DNA of 64,000 nucleotides from Streptomyces flavofungini (GCF_014650815.1 NZ_BMVR01000005.1:621332-685331), one strand, 5' to 3'. Shown: positions 42,694 to 52,637, counted from the stretch's first letter. Translations and numbers: made by a program. The notes: generated from the sequence alone by a model not told the origin.

Positions 42694-45600
42694 ATGTCCG
42701 TGCACAGCCACCCGGCAGCCCACGAAGGCGCTGCCGCCGGGTTCGACCCGTCCCGCGCGGCCGGCCTCGACCCGGCAAGCCCACCCGAGTTCCCGCGGCA
42801 TGTCGTCACCGCCGTGCTCGTCTCCCACGACGGCGCCCGCTGGCTGCCCGACGCCGTCGCCGGGCTGCTCGGCCAGGACCGCCCCGTGCAGAACGCGATC
42901 GCGGCCGACACCGGCAGCGCCGACGACTCCGCGCGCCTGCTCACCGAGGCCCTCGGCCCCGACCGCGTGCTGCACCTGGCCCGCCGCTCCGGCTTCGGCA
43001 CCGCCGTCGACGAGGCGGTCCGCACGGCGCCCGTGCTCACCCCCGAGGAACTGCCGTACCTCAAGCGCCCCAGCGGCTGGGACCCGGTGAGCCGCAGCTG
43101 GCGCGACGAGGCGTACGACCTGCCGGAGCTGCCGCACGGCGAGCCCGAGCAGTGGCTGTGGTTCCTGCACGACGACTGCGCGCCCGAGCCCGGCGCCCTC
43201 GCCGAGATGCTGCGCGCCGTCGAGAACGAACGCGAGCTCGGCCAGGACACCCAGGACATCGCGATCATCGGCCCCAAGCTCCGTGGCTGGTACGACCGCA
43301 GGCAGCTCCTGGAGGTCGGCGTCTCCATCGCCCACTCCGGCCGCCGCTGGACCGGCCTGGACCGGCGCGAGCAGGACCAGGGCCAGCACGACCAGGTGCG
43401 GCCCGTGCTCGCCGTCTCCACCGCCGGGATGCTGGTCCGGCGCGAGGTCTACGAACGGCTCGGCGGCTTCGACCGGCGGCTGCCGCTGATGCGTGACGAC
43501 GTCGACCTGTGCTGGCGCGCGCACACGGCCGGGCTGCGCGTCCTGGTCGCCCCGGACGCCGTCGTGCGGCACGCCGAGGCGTCCTCGCGCGAGCGCCGCA
43601 CCGTCGACTGCGTGGGCCGCACGGCCACCTCGCCGCACCGCGTGGACAAGGCGGGCGCGGCGTACACCCTGCTGGTGAACTCCCGCACGGCGGTGCTGCC
43701 CTGGGTCCTCGTGCGGCTCGTCGTCGGCACGGTCCTGCGCACCCTCGCCTACCTCGTCGGCAAGGCTCCCGGCCAGGCGCTCGACGAGGTCGCCGGTCTC
43801 TTCGGCACCCTGTTGCGGCCCGAGCGGATCCTCGCCGGACGCCGGAAGCGCGGCAAGCCGGTCGTCGAGGCCAGTGAGACCCGGCCGCTGTTCCCGCCGC
43901 CCGGAGCCACGGTCCGCGCCACCGTCGAGCAGGTCGCGAGCAACCTGGTCGGCCGCTCCGACGCGGAGGTCACGGCCGCGGGCCGGCACGGCGGCGCCGT
44001 CGAGTCCGGACCCGGCGGCGACGACGCCGACTTCCTGGAGATCGAGCAGTTCGCCCGCGTCAAGCGCATCGCCCGCAAGCCCGGACCGGTGCTCTTCGTA
44101 GTGCTGCTGTTCGTCTCGCTCATCGCCTGCCGGGCCCTGCTCGGCGGCGGCGCGCTCGCGGGCGGGGCGCTGCTGCCCGCGCCCGCCGACGCCTCCGGGC
44201 TGTGGTCGCGGTTCCTGGACGGCTGGCATCCGGTGGGTATCGGCGGCACCGAGTCCGCGCCGCCCTACCTGGCGTTCCTCGGCTTCCTCTCGACCCTCCT
44301 GCTCGGCTCCAGCGGCCTCGCCGTCACGGTGCTCCTGGTCGGCTCGGTGCCGCTGGCGGGCTTCGCGGCGTACTTCGCGTCGCGGCCGCTGGTCCAGTCG
44401 CGCCTCCTGCGCGCGTGGGCGTCCGTCGCGTACGCCTTCCTGCCCGCCGCCACGGGCGCGCTCGCGGGCGGGCGCATCGGCACGGCAGTCCTCGCGATCC
44501 TGCTGCCGCTCATCGCGCGCGCGGGCGTCTCGGCCAGCGGCCTGGCCGCTCCGGAGGGCGCGCGCGGCAGCTGGCGCGCCACCTGGGCGTACGCGCTCCT
44601 GCTGACCGTCACGACCGCCTTCACGCCGATCGTGTGGCCCATCGCGGCCGTCCTCGGCGTGGCGCTGCTCGCGGTGCACCGCCGCGACCTCACCGCGTAC
44701 GGACCCCGGTTCCTCGCCGCGCTCGGCACGCCGCTGCTCGTGCTCGCGCCGTGGTCGCTGTCGCTGCTGCCGTTCGGCTTCTTCAAGGAGGCCGGGCTCG
44801 AGTACGGCACGGGCGCCGCGTCGGCGCTCGACCTGCTCGGCGCCAGCCCCGGCGGGCCCGGCACCGTCAGCGGCCTGCTGCTCATCGGCATCGTCCTCGC
44901 CGCGCTCGGTGCGCTGCTGCGCGGGCAGCGGCAGGCGGCGATCCGGACCGCCTGGGCCGTCGCCCTGGTGGCACTGGTCTTCGCGGCCCTGTCGAACGGC
45001 TCGGCCTGGGCGGGCCCGGCCACGCTCGCGTACGGCATCGCGCTGCTCGCCGCCGCCGCGCTCGGCGCCGACGGGGCCCGCGCGCGGGTCGCCGAGCAGA
45101 GCTTCGGCTGGCGGCAGCCGGTGGCCGCGCTCATCGCCTTCGCCGCCGCCGCGGGGCCGCTGCTCGCCGCCGCCGGGTGGATGATCGGCGGCGCCGACGG
45201 GCCCCTGCAGCGGCGCGATCCGGTGCAGGTGCCCGCGTTCGTCGCCGAGGAGAGCGGCACCCAGGACCAGGCCCGCACGCTCGTCCTGGACAGCGCCACG
45301 ACCGCCGAGGTGTCGTACACCCTCGTGCGCGGCGCGGGCGCCCGCCTGGGCGACGCGGAACTCGCCGCGGCCGACGGCACCCACGAGCGGCTCGACCGGA
45401 TCGTCGGCCGCCTCCTCGCGGGCTCCGGCGCCGACCAGGCCGACCAGCTCGGCGGCTACGCGGTGCGCTACGTCCTCGTCCGCGACGGCGCCCCCCGTCA
45501 GCTCGGCCGCACCCTCGACGCCACCCCCGGCCTGACCCGGCTCAGCCAGGAGGACGGCAGCGCCCTGTGGCGGGTGGACCGGCAGGTCGCCCGCGCCGCC

Positions 45601-46485
45601 ATCGTGCCGAAGTCCGGCGACCCGGAGCCGGTGGCCGCGGGCCCCGTCGAGCTGCACACCCGCATCCCCGCGGGCAAGGAGGGCCGCGTCCTGCGCCTGG
45701 CCGACTCGGCCGACGCGGGCTGGACGGCCACCCTGGACGGCCGGACGCTGACCCGTACGACCGTGGACGGCTGGGCGCAGGGCTTCGAGCTGCCCGCGAC
45801 CGCGGGCCGCCTCGACGTCACGTACGAGCCGACGGCCGGTCACACGGGCTGGCTGTGGGCGCAGGGCGCGCTCGCCGTGGTCCTGGTGGTCCTCGCGCTG
45901 CCCGGGCGGCGCCGGGACGTCGACGACGACCTGCCCGAGGAGCCCGTCGTGCCCGCCCAGGCGGTCGCGGGCGAGGGCCGCAGGGCGCGCAGGCTGCGGG
46001 CCCAGGGCGAGGCGAGCCCCGACGGCCCGGACGGCTCCGACGCGGAGGGCCTGGGCGCCGTCCCGGCCCAGCACACCCCGGACCAGGCGCCCGGGTACGA
46101 CGCGTGGCAGACCCCCGCCCCGGCGGGCGCCGACCAGGGCGCGTACGGCGGCGAACAGGGCTACCAGGGCGGGCAGTACGGCTCCTACGAGCAGCCGTAC
46201 CAGGCCGACCCCTACCAGGCGGGCCCCGGCGGCGCCGGGCACAGCGGCCAGTACGACCCGTACGCCTACGGAGGGTCCTACGGGGGCGACCAGCCGGGCT
46301 ACGGGCAGACGTACGACCCCGCGGGCACGGTGGGCTCCGGCGCTCCGGGCGAGGCGGACCCGGCCGGCCGCGGGGACGGCGGCTACGCCCAGCAGCCCCC
46401 ACCGGTCCCGCCGCAGTCCCCGCCGATGCCGCCGCGGCCCCCGCGCGGCCCCGACAGTGAGCGTCCCGACGGGAGCCAGCAGTGA
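42694..46485 (+). CDS. Giant family 2 glycosyltransferase, multi-pass membrane protein
   Basis: A 1263-residue protein. The N-terminal GT2 domain (about 28-300) has VTAVLVSHDGARWLPDAVAGLL, LWFLHDDCAPEPGA and MRDDVDLCWRAHTAGLRV. A central part holds about a dozen membrane helices from roughly residue 460. An extracellular region with ELHTRIPAGKEGR and YEPTAGHTG follows, then a last helix and a long Gln/Gly/Tyr/Pro-rich tail (YGSYEQPYQADPYQAG-like). It likely elongates or exports a cell-wall glycan. The stop overlaps the DUF5719 start (GTGA), coupling the two. Confidence 0.88.
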   Translation: MSVHSHPAAHEGAAAGFDPSRAAGLDPASPPEFPRHVVTAVLVSHDGARWLPDAVAGLLGQDRPVQNAIAADTGSADDSARLLTEALGPDRVLHLARRSGFGTAVDEAVRTAPVLTPEELPYLKRPSGWDPVSRSWRDEAYDLPELPHGEPEQWLWFLHDDCAPEPGALAEMLRAVENERELGQDTQDIAIIGPKLRGWYDRRQLLEVGVSIAHSGRRWTGLDRREQDQGQHDQVRPVLAVSTAGMLVRREVYERLGGFDRRLPLMRDDVDLCWRAHTAGLRVLVAPDAVVRHAEASSRERRTVDCVGRTATSPHRVDKAGAAYTLLVNSRTAVLPWVLVRLVVGTVLRTLAYLVGKAPGQALDEVAGLFGTLLRPERILAGRRKRGKPVVEASETRPLFPPPGATVRATVEQVASNLVGRSDAEVTAAGRHGGAVESGPGGDDADFLEIEQFARVKRIARKPGPVLFVVLLFVSLIACRALLGGGALAGGALLPAPADASGLWSRFLDGWHPVGIGGTESAPPYLAFLGFLSTLLLGSSGLAVTVLLVGSVPLAGFAAYFASRPLVQSRLLRAWASVAYAFLPAATGALAGGRIGTAVLAILLPLIARAGVSASGLAAPEGARGSWRATWAYALLLTVTTAFTPIVWPIAAVLGVALLAVHRRDLTAYGPRFLAALGTPLLVLAPWSLSLLPFGFFKEAGLEYGTGAASALDLLGASPGGPGTVSGLLLIGIVLAALGALLRGQRQAAIRTAWAVALVALVFAALSNGSAWAGPATLAYGIALLAAAALGADGARARVAEQSFGWRQPVAALIAFAAAAGPLLAAAGWMIGGADGPLQRRDPVQVPAFVAEESGTQDQARTLVLDSATTAEVSYTLVRGAGARLGDAELAAADGTHERLDRIVGRLLAGSGADQADQLGGYAVRYVLVRDGAPRQLGRTLDATPGLTRLSQEDGSALWRVDRQVARAAIVPKSGDPEPVAAGPVELHTRIPAGKEGRVLRLADSADAGWTATLDGRTLTRTTVDGWAQGFELPATAGRLDVTYEPTAGHTGWLWAQGALAVVLVVLALPGRRRDVDDDLPEEPVVPAQAVAGEGRRARRLRAQGEASPDGPDGSDAEGLGAVPAQHTPDQAPGYDAWQTPAPAGADQGAYGGEQGYQGGQYGSYEQPYQADPYQAGPGGAGHSGQYDPYAYGGSYGGDQPGYGQTYDPAGTVGSGAPGEADPAGRGDGGYAQQPPPVPPQSPPMPPRPPRGPDSERPDGSQQ

Positions 46486-47975
46486 ACCGCACCACCGTGT
46501 CCCTGATCGCCGCGACGGCCGCCCTGGCCGCCGTCACCGGCTTCGCCTCGGTCAACGCCCCCGACGGCGGCGACGACGCGGCGAAGACCGCCAAGCGGCT
46601 GCCCGTGGAGCGCACCAGCCTGCTCTGCCCCGAGCCCAGCACGTCCGACCTCGCGGAGACGAGCTACACGGCCTTCACGCCCTCCTCCGGGGGCGCCGTG
46701 AGCGGCGGCAAGGCCGAGCTCCTCCCGGCCCCCAAGGTCCTGACGGACACCCACCAGGGCAGCAAGGACCGCACGAAGGGCCTCAAGCCGTTCCTCACGC
46801 AGAAGGCGCCGGGCAAGCCCGTGACCGGGGAGGAGTCCGGTGCCGAGGCGCCCGCGCTCGTGGGCAGCGCCGACGGCGCCCTCGCGCCCGGCTGGACCGT
46901 CCAGCAGACCACCACGGTCAGCGCGGGCTCCGGGCGCGGTGTCCAGGGTGCCAACTGCGTCGCCCCGGACACCGAGTTCTGGTTCCCCGGCGCCAGCACC
47001 GCCAAGGGCCGCAGCGACTACATCCACCTGACCAACCCGGACGACGCGGCGGCCGTGGTGGACGTCGAGCTGTACGGCCGCGACGGGAGCATCAAGGCCG
47101 ACGTCGGCCAGTCCATCCAGATCCAGCCGCACTCCAGCGTCCCCGTGCTGCTGTCCACGCTCACCGGCAAGCCGTACACGAACATCACGATGCACGTCGC
47201 CGCGCGCAGCGGGCGCGTGGCCGCGGCCGTGCACTCCTCGGACGACAAGCTCGGCGGCGACTGGCTGCCCGCCTCCACCGACCCCGCCCCCAGCCTGGTC
47301 CTGCCCGGCATCCCCAAGGACGCCACGTCGGTGCGCCTGGTCGCCTTCGCGCCCGGCGCCGACGACGCCGACCTGAAGGTGCGCCTCGCCTCGCCGACGG
47401 GCCCGATCACCCCGGCCGGGAACGAGACGCTGCACGTGAAGTCCGGCATGACGGCCGCCGTCGACCTGGGCGACGTCACCAAGGGGGAGCCCGGTTCGCT
47501 GCTCCTGACGCCTACGGAGGACGCGGTTCCCGTGGTCGCGGGGCTGCGGGTCACGCGCGGCAAGGGCGACAAGCAGGAGACCGCGTTCATCCCGGCGACG
47601 AGCCCCGTCGGCGCCCGCGCCACCGTCGCCGACAACCGCGCCAAGGGCTCCACGCTGTCCCTCGTGGCCCCCGGGAAGACGGGCCGCGTGAAGGTCACCG
47701 CGTCGGCGGGCACGGAGGCGGGGGAGCCCGTCACGAAGACGTACACGGTCAAGGGCGGCACGACCCTCGCGGTCGAACCGCCGGTCCCGTCCGGGCTCAA
47801 GGGGTCGTATGCCCTCACCCTGGAGACCCAGTCCGGCGGCCCCGTGCACGCCGCGCGCATGCTGGAGCTCCCGGAGAACGGCATCCCGATGTTCACGGTC
47901 CAGACGCTGCCGGACGACCGGGGGATGGTGGCCGTTCCTGAGGCCGAGCAGGACCTGGACGTGCTGCAGAAGTGA
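46482..47975 (+). CDS. DUF5719 family exported protein
   Basis: A 497-residue protein with an N-terminal hydrophobic segment (VSLIAATAALAAVTGFASV) acting as signal or anchor, then an extracellular beta-rich region with repeated strands (SDYIHLTNPDDAAAVVDVELYGRDG and similar). This is the usual partner of the giant glycosyltransferase in Streptomyces; overlapping start and stop indicate cotranslation. Probably part of the same envelope machine. Biochemical role unknown. Confidence 0.88.
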   Translation: MNRTTVSLIAATAALAAVTGFASVNAPDGGDDAAKTAKRLPVERTSLLCPEPSTSDLAETSYTAFTPSSGGAVSGGKAELLPAPKVLTDTHQGSKDRTKGLKPFLTQKAPGKPVTGEESGAEAPALVGSADGALAPGWTVQQTTTVSAGSGRGVQGANCVAPDTEFWFPGASTAKGRSDYIHLTNPDDAAAVVDVELYGRDGSIKADVGQSIQIQPHSSVPVLLSTLTGKPYTNITMHVAARSGRVAAAVHSSDDKLGGDWLPASTDPAPSLVLPGIPKDATSVRLVAFAPGADDADLKVRLASPTGPITPAGNETLHVKSGMTAAVDLGDVTKGEPGSLLLTPTEDAVPVVAGLRVTRGKGDKQETAFIPATSPVGARATVADNRAKGSTLSLVAPGKTGRVKVTASAGTEAGEPVTKTYTVKGGTTLAVEPPVPSGLKGSYALTLETQSGGPVHAARMLELPENGIPMFTVQTLPDDRGMVAVPEAEQDLDVLQK

Positions 47976-48044
47976 GGCCGGGGGTTTCCCGCTGAGGCCG
48001 GGGGCTTCCTGTTGAGGCCAGGGGCTTCCTGCTGCGGCCGGGGG
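47973..48044. repeat. 20-bp tandem repeat beginning at the DUF5719 stop codon
   Basis: Units TGAGGCCGGGGGTTTCCCGC, TGAGGCCGGGGGCTTCCTGT and TGAGGCCAGGGGCTTCCTGC plus a partial fourth. The first TGA is the DUF5719 stop. Confidence 0.85.
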
Positions 48045-48088
48045 GGGCGCCCCGCGGGCACCCCGGCCTGCTCCTCCAGGGCCCCGGC

Positions 48089-48547
48089 CTACTCCTCGCC
48101 GTACCGGGGGTCCACCGACTCCGGTGAGAGGCCGAGCAGCTCCGCCACCTGTTCCACGACCACTTCGTGGACCAGCGCGGCCCGCTCGTCCCGGCCCTTG
48201 GTGCGGATCTCGACGGGCCGCCGGTAGATGACGACCCGCGCGGGCCGCCCCTCGGAGGCCGAGATCGTCCCGCCGAGCGGCACCGTCCCGGTGCTCCACT
48301 CCTCGTCGGTGGCGTCCCCGCCGATGGTCGGCGGCACGTCGAGCACCAGGAAGTCGATCTCGGTGAGCTGCGGCCAGCGCCGCTCCAGGCGCTCCACGGA
48401 GTCCTGCACGAGGTCGGTGAAGGCCTCCGCACGGCTGGCCGAGAGCGGCACCTGGGGCGGCGCCACGGGGCCGCGCATGCCCCTGCCGTGACGGTCGCGT
48501 CGGCGGGGCCTCGGCTCACTGGAGCGGGGTTGTACGGGGTCGTCCAT
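48089..48547 (-). CDS. Minimal metallopeptidase (zincin-like) family protein
   Basis: A 152-residue protein. After a basic, disordered 35-residue N-terminus comes the minimal zincin-like domain: FTDLVQDSVERLERRWPQL, DFLVLDVPP, VVIYRRPVEIR and the active-site helix ALVHEVVVEQVAELLGL. The usual HExxH is altered to HEVVVEQ, the form I recall for Streptomyces members, so catalysis is uncertain. ATG 48547; no strong ribosome-binding site. Confidence 0.82.
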   Translation of the reverse strand: MDDPVQPRSSEPRPRRRDRHGRGMRGPVAPPQVPLSASRAEAFTDLVQDSVERLERRWPQLTEIDFLVLDVPPTIGGDATDEEWSTGTVPLGGTISASEGRPARVVIYRRPVEIRTKGRDERAALVHEVVVEQVAELLGLSPESVDPRYGEE

Positions 48548-48809
48548 CACTGGGGAAGCGTAGTCCTCGAGATCGCCCTTTCCGCACGGAGCACGGCATG
48601 TCGCTTCCTGACCATTCCAGCCAAGCTTGGGCTCGATTGCGTATCTCTCCGGGACCGTCGATCTCGCGACGATTGGCCGCATTTGTACCGAGTGGTGACC
48701 GCGTTCAACACCGCTGACCCCACTGGTCCCTTGCGTCTTCGCAGGTCAGCGGCGCGCCCACGGACGGCCCCGGGCGCGGGATCACGACACGACACGGGGG
48801 AGTGACCTC

Positions 48810-49235
48810 ATGGAGAGTCGTCGCGGCCCGCTCAAGAGTGCGGTACCGTCCAACGTCGTGAGCCCTGTACGTCGCTGTTCGCGCACCGCTTGCGGCCGTC
48901 CCGCCGTCGCGACGCTGACGTACGTCTACGCCGACTCGACCGCGGTCCTCGGCCCCCTCGCCACCTACGCCGAACCCCACTGCTACGACCTGTGTGCCGA
49001 GCACTCCGAGCGCCTCACCGCGCCGCGCGGCTGGGAGGTCGTCCGCCTCGCCGACGGCTCCGGTCCGGCCCGGCCCAGCGGTGACGACCTCGAAGCGCTC
49101 GCCAACGCCGTGCGGGAGGCCGCGCGGCCGCAGGAACGGGCCGCGGGAGCCGGTGGCGGCGGGGCGCGGGCGGCGGACCCGATGGAGGTCGCCCGCCGGG
49201 GGCACCTGCGGGTGCTGCGCTCACCGGAGTCCTGA
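48810..49235 (+). CDS. DUF3499 family protein
   Basis: A 141-residue actinobacterial protein. RRCSRTACGRPAVATLTYVY and HCYDLCAEHSERLTAPRGW contain two Cys pairs and a His, probably a zinc site. ATG 48810 has a strong GGGGGAG site seven bases ahead and is preferred over GTG 48858, where the conserved part begins. Function unknown. The Gly/Ala-rich tail is variable. Confidence 0.85.
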   Translation: MESRRGPLKSAVPSNVVSPVRRCSRTACGRPAVATLTYVYADSTAVLGPLATYAEPHCYDLCAEHSERLTAPRGWEVVRLADGSGPARPSGDDLEALANAVREAARPQERAAGAGGGGARAADPMEVARRGHLRVLRSPES

Positions 49236-49260
49236 AGGCCCTCTCCGTAGAGGTCCGTTA

Positions 49261-49299
49261 TTCACTCTTGAACAACCGGCCCTTCACTCTTGAACAACC
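49261..49299. promoter_or_regulatory. 17-bp direct repeats upstream of lactate permease
   Basis: TTCACTCTTGAACAACC occurs exactly at 49261-49277 and 49283-49299, 22 bp apart centre to centre, about two helical turns. They lie about 160 bases before the permease start and look like tandem regulator sites. Confidence 0.6.
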
Positions 49300-49457
49300 C
49301 GCCCCGCACGCCCCATTGACGTGACGTTGGCGCGGACACGACCATTCCCCTCATCCGTGAGAGATCGCTTTCCGCATCACGGAAACGCTCGTGGTGCCGC
49401 GTCGGCCGTTTCGGCCGTCGCTGACCGCGAGCCCACGGAACGTCCGGGGAGGCCCCT

Positions 49458-51074
49458 GTGTACGTCCAGGAACTGGAGCCCGTAGCCGACTCGCTCGGCC
49501 TGTCCGCCCTCGTCGCGACCCTGCCCCTGCTCACCGTCCTCGTCCTCCTCGGCGCCGTCCGCGTGCAGGCCCACCGCGCGGGACTCATCGGCCTCGCGGT
49601 CGCCGTCGCCGTCGCCTGGCTCGCGTACGGCATGCCGCTCGGCCAGACCGCGTCCGGCGCCGCGCAGGGCGCCGTCTTCGGGCTCTTCCCCATCCTGTGG
49701 ATCGTCGTCAACGCCCTGTGGGTGTACCGGATGACCGTCCGCACCCGGCACTTCGACATCCTGCGCCGCTCCTTCGGACGGCTCTCCGACGACCCGCGCA
49801 TCCAGGCGCTCGTCATCGCCTTCTGCTTCGGCGCGCTCCTGGAAGCGCTCGCCGGCTTCGGCGCCCCCGTCGCGATCTGCTCGGTGATGCTGGTCGCGCT
49901 CGGCTTCGACCCGGTGCGCGCCGCCGTCGTCGCCCTCGTCGCCAACACCGCACCCGTGGCCTTCGGCGCCATGGGCACCCCCGTGGTGACGCTCGCCCAG
50001 GTCACCGGCATCCCGCTGGACACCGTCGCGACCGTCGTCGGCCGCCAGACACCGCTGCTCGCCCTCGTCGTGCCGCTGCTGCTCGTCGTCCTGGTCGACG
50101 GGCGGCGCGGCCTCCGCGAGACCTGGGTGCCCGCTGCGGCCTGCGGATTCGCCTTCGCCGCCGCCCAGTTCGCGGCCTCCAACTACGTCTCCGCGCAACT
50201 GGCGGACATCGGTGCCGCCTTGGCGGGCGCGGGGGCGCTCGTCGCTGTCCCGGGCGCCCGCAGACCGGCCGCCGAGCCCGTCCGCGCCGCCGTCCTGACC
50301 GGAGCCCGCAGCGAGGACCTGGACCACGACGACCCGCGCGCGGACGTGGTGCGCGCCTACGCCCCGTACGCCCTCATCGTCGCGATCTTCTCCGTCGCCC
50401 AGATCCCGCCCGTGAAGGACTTCCTCGCCGAGGCGACCCGCACCTTCGACTGGCCCTTCCTGAACGTCGGCGACCCGACGGGCAAGCCGGTCGGCGGCAA
50501 CGTCTTCTCGCTGCCGATCGTGTCCACCGGCGGCACGCTCGTGCTCCTCGCCGGCGTCGGCACGGCGGTCGTCCTCGGCGTCCACGCGCGCGTGGCCGTG
50601 CGCGAGTGGGTGGCGACCGTGCACGAACTGCGGTTCGCGATCCTCACCGTGACGAGCGTCCTCGGGCTCGCGTACGTCATGAACCTGTCCGGACAGGCCG
50701 CCACCATCGGGCACTTCGTGGCCGACGCGGGCGCGGGCCTCGCCTTCCTGTCGCCCGTGCTCGGCTGGTTCGGCGTCGCCGTGTCCGGCTCCGACACCTC
50801 CGCCAACGCGCTCTTCGGGTCGCTCCAGGTGACGGCCGCCCAGCAGTCGGGGCTCTCGCCCGAACTCCTCGCCGCCGCGAACAGTTCGGGCGGCGTCCTC
50901 GGCAAGATGATCTCCCCGCAGAACCTGACGATCGCCTGCGCGGCCGTCGGCCTCGCGGGCAAGGAGGGCGACCTGCTGCGCAAGGTGCTGCCCTGGAGCC
51001 TCGGGCTGCTCCTGGTGATGTGCCTGATCGTGGTCGGCCAGAGCACGCCGGTGCTGGGGTGGATGCTGCCCTGA
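49458..51074 (+). CDS. L-lactate permease (LctP family)
   Basis: A 538-residue transporter with about 13 membrane helices. Family motifs are GAAQGAVFGLFPILWIVVNALWVY, CFGALLEALAGFGAPVAICSVML and NTAPVAFGAMGTPVV, with GSDTSANALFGSLQ and NSSGGVLGKMISPQNLTIA near the end. It imports lactate with protons. The GTG start at 49458 follows GGGGAGG. No lactate dehydrogenase is adjacent. Confidence 0.93.
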   Translation: MYVQELEPVADSLGLSALVATLPLLTVLVLLGAVRVQAHRAGLIGLAVAVAVAWLAYGMPLGQTASGAAQGAVFGLFPILWIVVNALWVYRMTVRTRHFDILRRSFGRLSDDPRIQALVIAFCFGALLEALAGFGAPVAICSVMLVALGFDPVRAAVVALVANTAPVAFGAMGTPVVTLAQVTGIPLDTVATVVGRQTPLLALVVPLLLVVLVDGRRGLRETWVPAAACGFAFAAAQFAASNYVSAQLADIGAALAGAGALVAVPGARRPAAEPVRAAVLTGARSEDLDHDDPRADVVRAYAPYALIVAIFSVAQIPPVKDFLAEATRTFDWPFLNVGDPTGKPVGGNVFSLPIVSTGGTLVLLAGVGTAVVLGVHARVAVREWVATVHELRFAILTVTSVLGLAYVMNLSGQAATIGHFVADAGAGLAFLSPVLGWFGVAVSGSDTSANALFGSLQVTAAQQSGLSPELLAAANSSGGVLGKMISPQNLTIACAAVGLAGKEGDLLRKVLPWSLGLLLVMCLIVVGQSTPVLGWMLP

Positions 51075-51160
51075 GGCGCCTTCGGGCTTGGCGGTGCGGG
51101 TAGTTTGTTGCCACCGACGTGGGCTTGCCGAGCTCCCTGAACCTTGCAGAGAGGGTTGCC

Positions 51161-52525
51161 GTGACTGCTGACCTGTCCCAGCTCGTGAAGGCGTACGACG
51201 TGCGCGGGGTGGTCCCGGACCAGTGGGACGAGTCCCTCGCCGAGTTGTTCGGAGCGGCCTTCGCGAAGGTGACGGGCGCGACGGCGATCGTCGTCGGGCA
51301 CGACATGCGGCCCTCCTCGCCGGGCCTCTCGGGCGCCTTCGCGCGCGGGGCGACGGCACTCGGCGTCGACGTCACCGAGATCGGCCTGTGCTCGACGGAC
51401 CAGCTCTACTACGCCTCCGGCGCGCTGAACCTGCCCGGCGCGATGTTCACGGCCTCGCACAACCCGGCGCAGTACAACGGCATCAAGATGTGCCGCGCGG
51501 GCGCCGCCCCCGTCGGCCAGGACACCGGCCTCGCGGACATCCGCGCCCTGGTCGAGCGCTGGTCGGACGAGGGTGCCCCCGAGGCCGCCGCGACCCCCGG
51601 CACGGTCACGCGGCGCGACACCCTCAAGGACTACGCGGCCCACCTGCGCTCCCTGGTCGACCTCACCACCATCCGCCCGTTGAAGGTCGTCGTCGACGCG
51701 GGCAACGGCATGGGCGGCCACACCGTCCCCACCGTCTTCGACGGCCTGCCCCTCACGCTCGTCCCGATGTACTTCGAGCTGGACGGCACCTTCCCCAACC
51801 ACGAGGCCAACCCACTGGACCCGGCCAACATCGTCGACCTCCAGGCGCGCGTGCGCGAGGAGGGCGCCGACCTCGGCATCGCCTTCGACGGCGACGCCGA
51901 CCGCTGCTTCGTCGTCGACGAGAACGGCGGCCCCGTCTCGCCGTCCGCGATCACCGCCCTGGTCGCCGCCCGCGAACTCGCCAAGCACGGCGGCTCCGGC
52001 ACGGTCATCCACAACCTGATCACCTCCTGGTCGGTCCCGGAGGTCGTCCGCGAGAACGGCGGCACGCCCGTGCGCACGCGCGTGGGCCACTCCTTCATCA
52101 AGGAGGAGATGGCCAAGTCGGGCGCCATCTTCGGCGGCGAGCACTCCGCGCACTACTACTTCCGCGACTTCTGGAACGCCGACACCGGCATGCTGGCCGC
52201 GCTGCACGTCCTCGCGGCCCTCGGCGGCCAGGACGGCCCGCTGTCCGGCCTCGTCGCCCAGTACGACCGCTACGCGGGCTCCGGCGAGATCAACTCCACG
52301 GTCGACGACCAGACGGCGCGCCTCGCGGCGATCCGGGCCGCGTACGAGGGCCAGGAGGGCGTGACCATCGACGAACTCGACGGCCTGACCGTCACGTCCA
52401 CGGACTGGTGGTTCAACGTCCGCGCCTCCAACACGGAGCCCCTCCTCCGCCTCAACGCGGAGGCCCGCGACGAACAAACGATGGCGAAGGTACGGGACGA
52501 GGCCCTGGCGATCATCAGGGGCTGA
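51161..52525 (+). CDS. manB: Phosphomannomutase
   Basis: A 454-residue alpha-D-phosphohexomutase that interconverts mannose-6-phosphate and mannose-1-phosphate. The catalytic phosphoserine is Ser99 in TASHNPAQYNG; the metal loop is FDGDADRCF and the sugar loop GGEHSAHYYF. The phosphate-binding RASNTEPLLR closes the sequence. GTG 51161 has AGAGAGGG ahead. It starts the manB-Trm112-SIS-manA run. Confidence 0.94.
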   Translation: MTADLSQLVKAYDVRGVVPDQWDESLAELFGAAFAKVTGATAIVVGHDMRPSSPGLSGAFARGATALGVDVTEIGLCSTDQLYYASGALNLPGAMFTASHNPAQYNGIKMCRAGAAPVGQDTGLADIRALVERWSDEGAPEAAATPGTVTRRDTLKDYAAHLRSLVDLTTIRPLKVVVDAGNGMGGHTVPTVFDGLPLTLVPMYFELDGTFPNHEANPLDPANIVDLQARVREEGADLGIAFDGDADRCFVVDENGGPVSPSAITALVAARELAKHGGSGTVIHNLITSWSVPEVVRENGGTPVRTRVGHSFIKEEMAKSGAIFGGEHSAHYYFRDFWNADTGMLAALHVLAALGGQDGPLSGLVAQYDRYAGSGEINSTVDDQTARLAAIRAAYEGQEGVTIDELDGLTVTSTDWWFNVRASNTEPLLRLNAEARDEQTMAKVRDEALAIIRG

Positions 52526-52637
52526 GCCGCCCCCGCCCCGGCGCAGCCCCGCCTCGACCAAGCCCGGGCCCCCCGCCCAGCGGTACCCTGACCAGGCCAC
52601 ACGGCCACATACCCGCACGCCCGAAAGGACCCGCACC

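Noticed and set aside
42421..46242. A very long open frame opposite the giant glycosyltransferase
   Set aside because: It lacks any domain, is extremely Gly/Arg/Ala-rich and mirrors the codon pattern of the plus-strand gene; such antisense frames are normal at this GC content.
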